A stretch of 6,397 nt of DNA from Bacteroidales bacterium (lineage in GTDB: Bacteria; Bacteroidota; Bacteroidia; Bacteroidales; UBA932). The notes beneath the pieces were generated by a model. The model was not told the DNA's origin. It saw only the letters and a program-made list of their open reading frames with translations, and did no database searches. Position numbers and translations under genes: made by a program. Every line of letters starts with the position of its first letter. Position 1 is the stretch's first letter. Below are positions 5,152 through 6,397 of this stretch, in pieces. The stretch is from assembly GCA_017556665.1 (NCBI GenBank), contig JAFYMJ010000301.1, positions 1 to 6,397 on the forward strand. Direction: 5' to 3'.

Positions 5152-6397
5152 GTGGAGTTATTGGATAAAGTAAATATACCAAAAGATATAAAGTCGTTTT
5201 CATATATTCAGCTTGAGCAGTTATGTGCAGAAATAAGGGAATATATGATAGATTGTTGTGCAAAGAATCCGGGCCATCTTGGAGCAAGTCTGGGGACTGT
5301 TGAGTTGGCTGTGGCGTTACATTACATATATGATACACCAAAGGATAAGCTGGTATGGGATGTAGGTCATCAGGCATATGCACATAAGATATTGACAGGG
5401 AGAAAAGAGGCCTTTGTAAACAACAGAAAGTATAAAGGGATAAGCGGGTTTCCAAAAATGGCAGAGAGTGAGTATGACTCATTTGGAGGAGGTCATACAT
5501 CTGTCTCTATATCAGCTGCATTGGGAATTGCAGAGGCTGCAAAGATCAAAGGTGAGAGCATAAAGACCATTGCCGTTATTGGAGACGGAGCATTGTCGGG
5601 AGGATTGGCATATGAGGGATTGAATAATGCTGGGGCCTTAAAATCTGACATTCTTGTCATTCTTAATGATAATCAGATTTCCATAGATCACAATGTGGGT
5701 GCAATGCACAATTATCTTGTGAGGATTTCAACATCATATACTTATAATAAGGTAAAGAGTAAGGTTTGGGATTGTGTTGGAGGTTATAAGATTGGACGTT
5801 TTATTCAGAAATTCATGCGCAGTGCAAAGCAGGCTCTGTTTAAAAACGGTTCCATATTTCAGGCTTTAGGTTTCAGATATTTTGGCAGTATAGATGGCAA
5901 TAATCTTAACGAACTTGTTACAACTTTATCTAAAATAAAAGAGATTAAAGGACCAAAACTTCTGCATATAAGAACCGTTAAGGGAAAAGGATACAAACCG
6001 GCAGAAGAGAACCAGAGTGTATGGCATGCTCCAGGCAAGTTTAATGTAGAGACAGGTGAGAGAATTTTAAAGAATCCTAATATATATAGGTATCAGGATA
6101 TTTTTGGAGAGACAATAATTGAACTGGCAAAAGAGAATGAGAAGATAGTGGCTGTAACCCCGGCAATGGCAAGTGGTTGTTCCATGACCAAAATGATGGA
6201 GGTTTTTCCTCACAGATCTTTTGATGTGGGTATTGCCGAGCAACACGCAGTTACATTTTCTGCAGGAATGGCTGCAAATGGAATGCTCCCTTTCTGTAAC
6301 ATATATTCCACATTCATGCAAAGGGCGTATGACAATATCATACATGATGTGGCAATCCAGAAACTTAAGGTTATTTTTTGTATAGACAGGGGCGGAA
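5152..6397 (+). CDS. dxs: 1-deoxy-D-xylulose-5-phosphate synthase, N-terminal two thirds (3' end outside window)
   Basis: DXS condenses pyruvate and glyceraldehyde 3-phosphate, using thiamine diphosphate, into 1-deoxyxylulose 5-phosphate for isoprenoid, thiamine and pyridoxal synthesis in the cytoplasm. The frame runs 415 codons and is open at the window end, against about 620-640 residues for the full family. Residues match E. coli DXS with an offset of 7: His42 (His49), His73 in GHQAY (His80), Asp145 of GDG and Asn174 of LNDN, the diphosphate/Mg site (Asp152, Asn181), His292 (His299), catalytic Glu363 in GIAEQHAV (Glu370), and substrate-site Tyr385 and Arg391 (Tyr392, Arg398). GTG at 5152 is taken as the start because an in-frame stop lies at 5116-5118, no ATG intervenes, and ELLDKVN fits Bacteroidales DXS N-termini. 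No Shine-Dalgarno sequence or convincing promoter is visible. One conserved motif is altered (GSIDGNN, 245-251). ATA codons are frequent, unlike in the leftward genes. Confidence 0.95.
   Translation, partial: MELLDKVNIPKDIKSFSYIQLEQLCAEIREYMIDCCAKNPGHLGASLGTVELAVALHYIYDTPKDKLVWDVGHQAYAHKILTGRKEAFVNNRKYKGISGFPKMAESEYDSFGGGHTSVSISAALGIAEAAKIKGESIKTIAVIGDGALSGGLAYEGLNNAGALKSDILVILNDNQISIDHNVGAMHNYLVRISTSYTYNKVKSKVWDCVGGYKIGRFIQKFMRSAKQALFKNGSIFQALGFRYFGSIDGNNLNELVTTLSKIKEIKGPKLLHIRTVKGKGYKPAEENQSVWHAPGKFNVETGERILKNPNIYRYQDIFGETIIELAKENEKIVAVTPAMASGCSMTKMMEVFPHRSFDVGIAEQHAVTFSAGMAANGMLPFCNIYSTFMQRAYDNIIHDVAIQKLKVIFCIDRGG

Noticed and set aside
5144..5500. A 118-codon leftward open frame opposite the start of dxs, and a similar 92-codon one at 6067-6345
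   Set aside because: Both are antisense to dxs sequence whose catalytic residues match the family, and neither looks like a real protein.

Overview
The window reads as an ordinary chromosomal segment of a low-GC member of the Bacteroidota, most likely Bacteroidales. Evidence: AT-rich leaders with no Shine-Dalgarno sequence, two sites matching the Bacteroidota housekeeping -7 consensus TAnnTTTG, a DUF4369-type TlpA lipoprotein, and a DXS whose N-terminus (V/M-ELLDKVN) is of the Bacteroidales type. Genus cannot be fixed from the sequence alone.

Layout from left to right: (1) bases 1-360, + strand, the 3' end of an acetyl xylan esterase/cephalosporin-C deacetylase-like alpha/beta hydrolase. (2) Bases 361-516, a convergent intergenic gap with a perfect 22-bp inverted repeat, probably a bidirectional terminator. 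(3) Bases 517-2141, - strand, a two-gene unit: a gamma-carbonic-anhydrase-like hexapeptide protein, then 17 bp later a thioredoxin-fold lipoprotein. (4) Bases 2142-2235, a strong intrinsic terminator for the upstream unit placed directly against a candidate promoter for the downstream one. (5) Bases 2236-5005, - strand, two tandem paralogous 12-helix MFS transporters 46 bp apart. (6) Bases 5006-5151, a divergent intergenic region with a good promoter for the transporter pair and no clear promoter for the rightward gene. (7) Bases 5152-6397, + strand, the first 415 codons of dxs, starting with GTG and cut by the window end. No stretch longer than about 300 bases lacks a gene.

How the genes work together: the four leftward genes form two probable transcription units, transporters first and then the carbonic anhydrase/thioredoxin pair, separated by a terminator. 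The transporters carry sequence features that resemble the MFSD1 family (lysosomal dipeptide carriers in animals), so a role in small-peptide uptake is the most interesting hypothesis; no substrate can be read from the sequence. The carbonic anhydrase-like protein is probably cytoplasmic, whereas the lipoprotein acts in the envelope. DXS makes 1-deoxyxylulose 5-phosphate for isoprenoids and thiamine and appears functionally unrelated.

I found no RNA gene, CRISPR array, insertion sequence, origin or attachment site. The points most worth a second look are the MFSD1-like transporter pair, a contrast in codon usage between the leftward genes and dxs, the terminator/promoter abutment, and an unusual substitution in a DXS motif.
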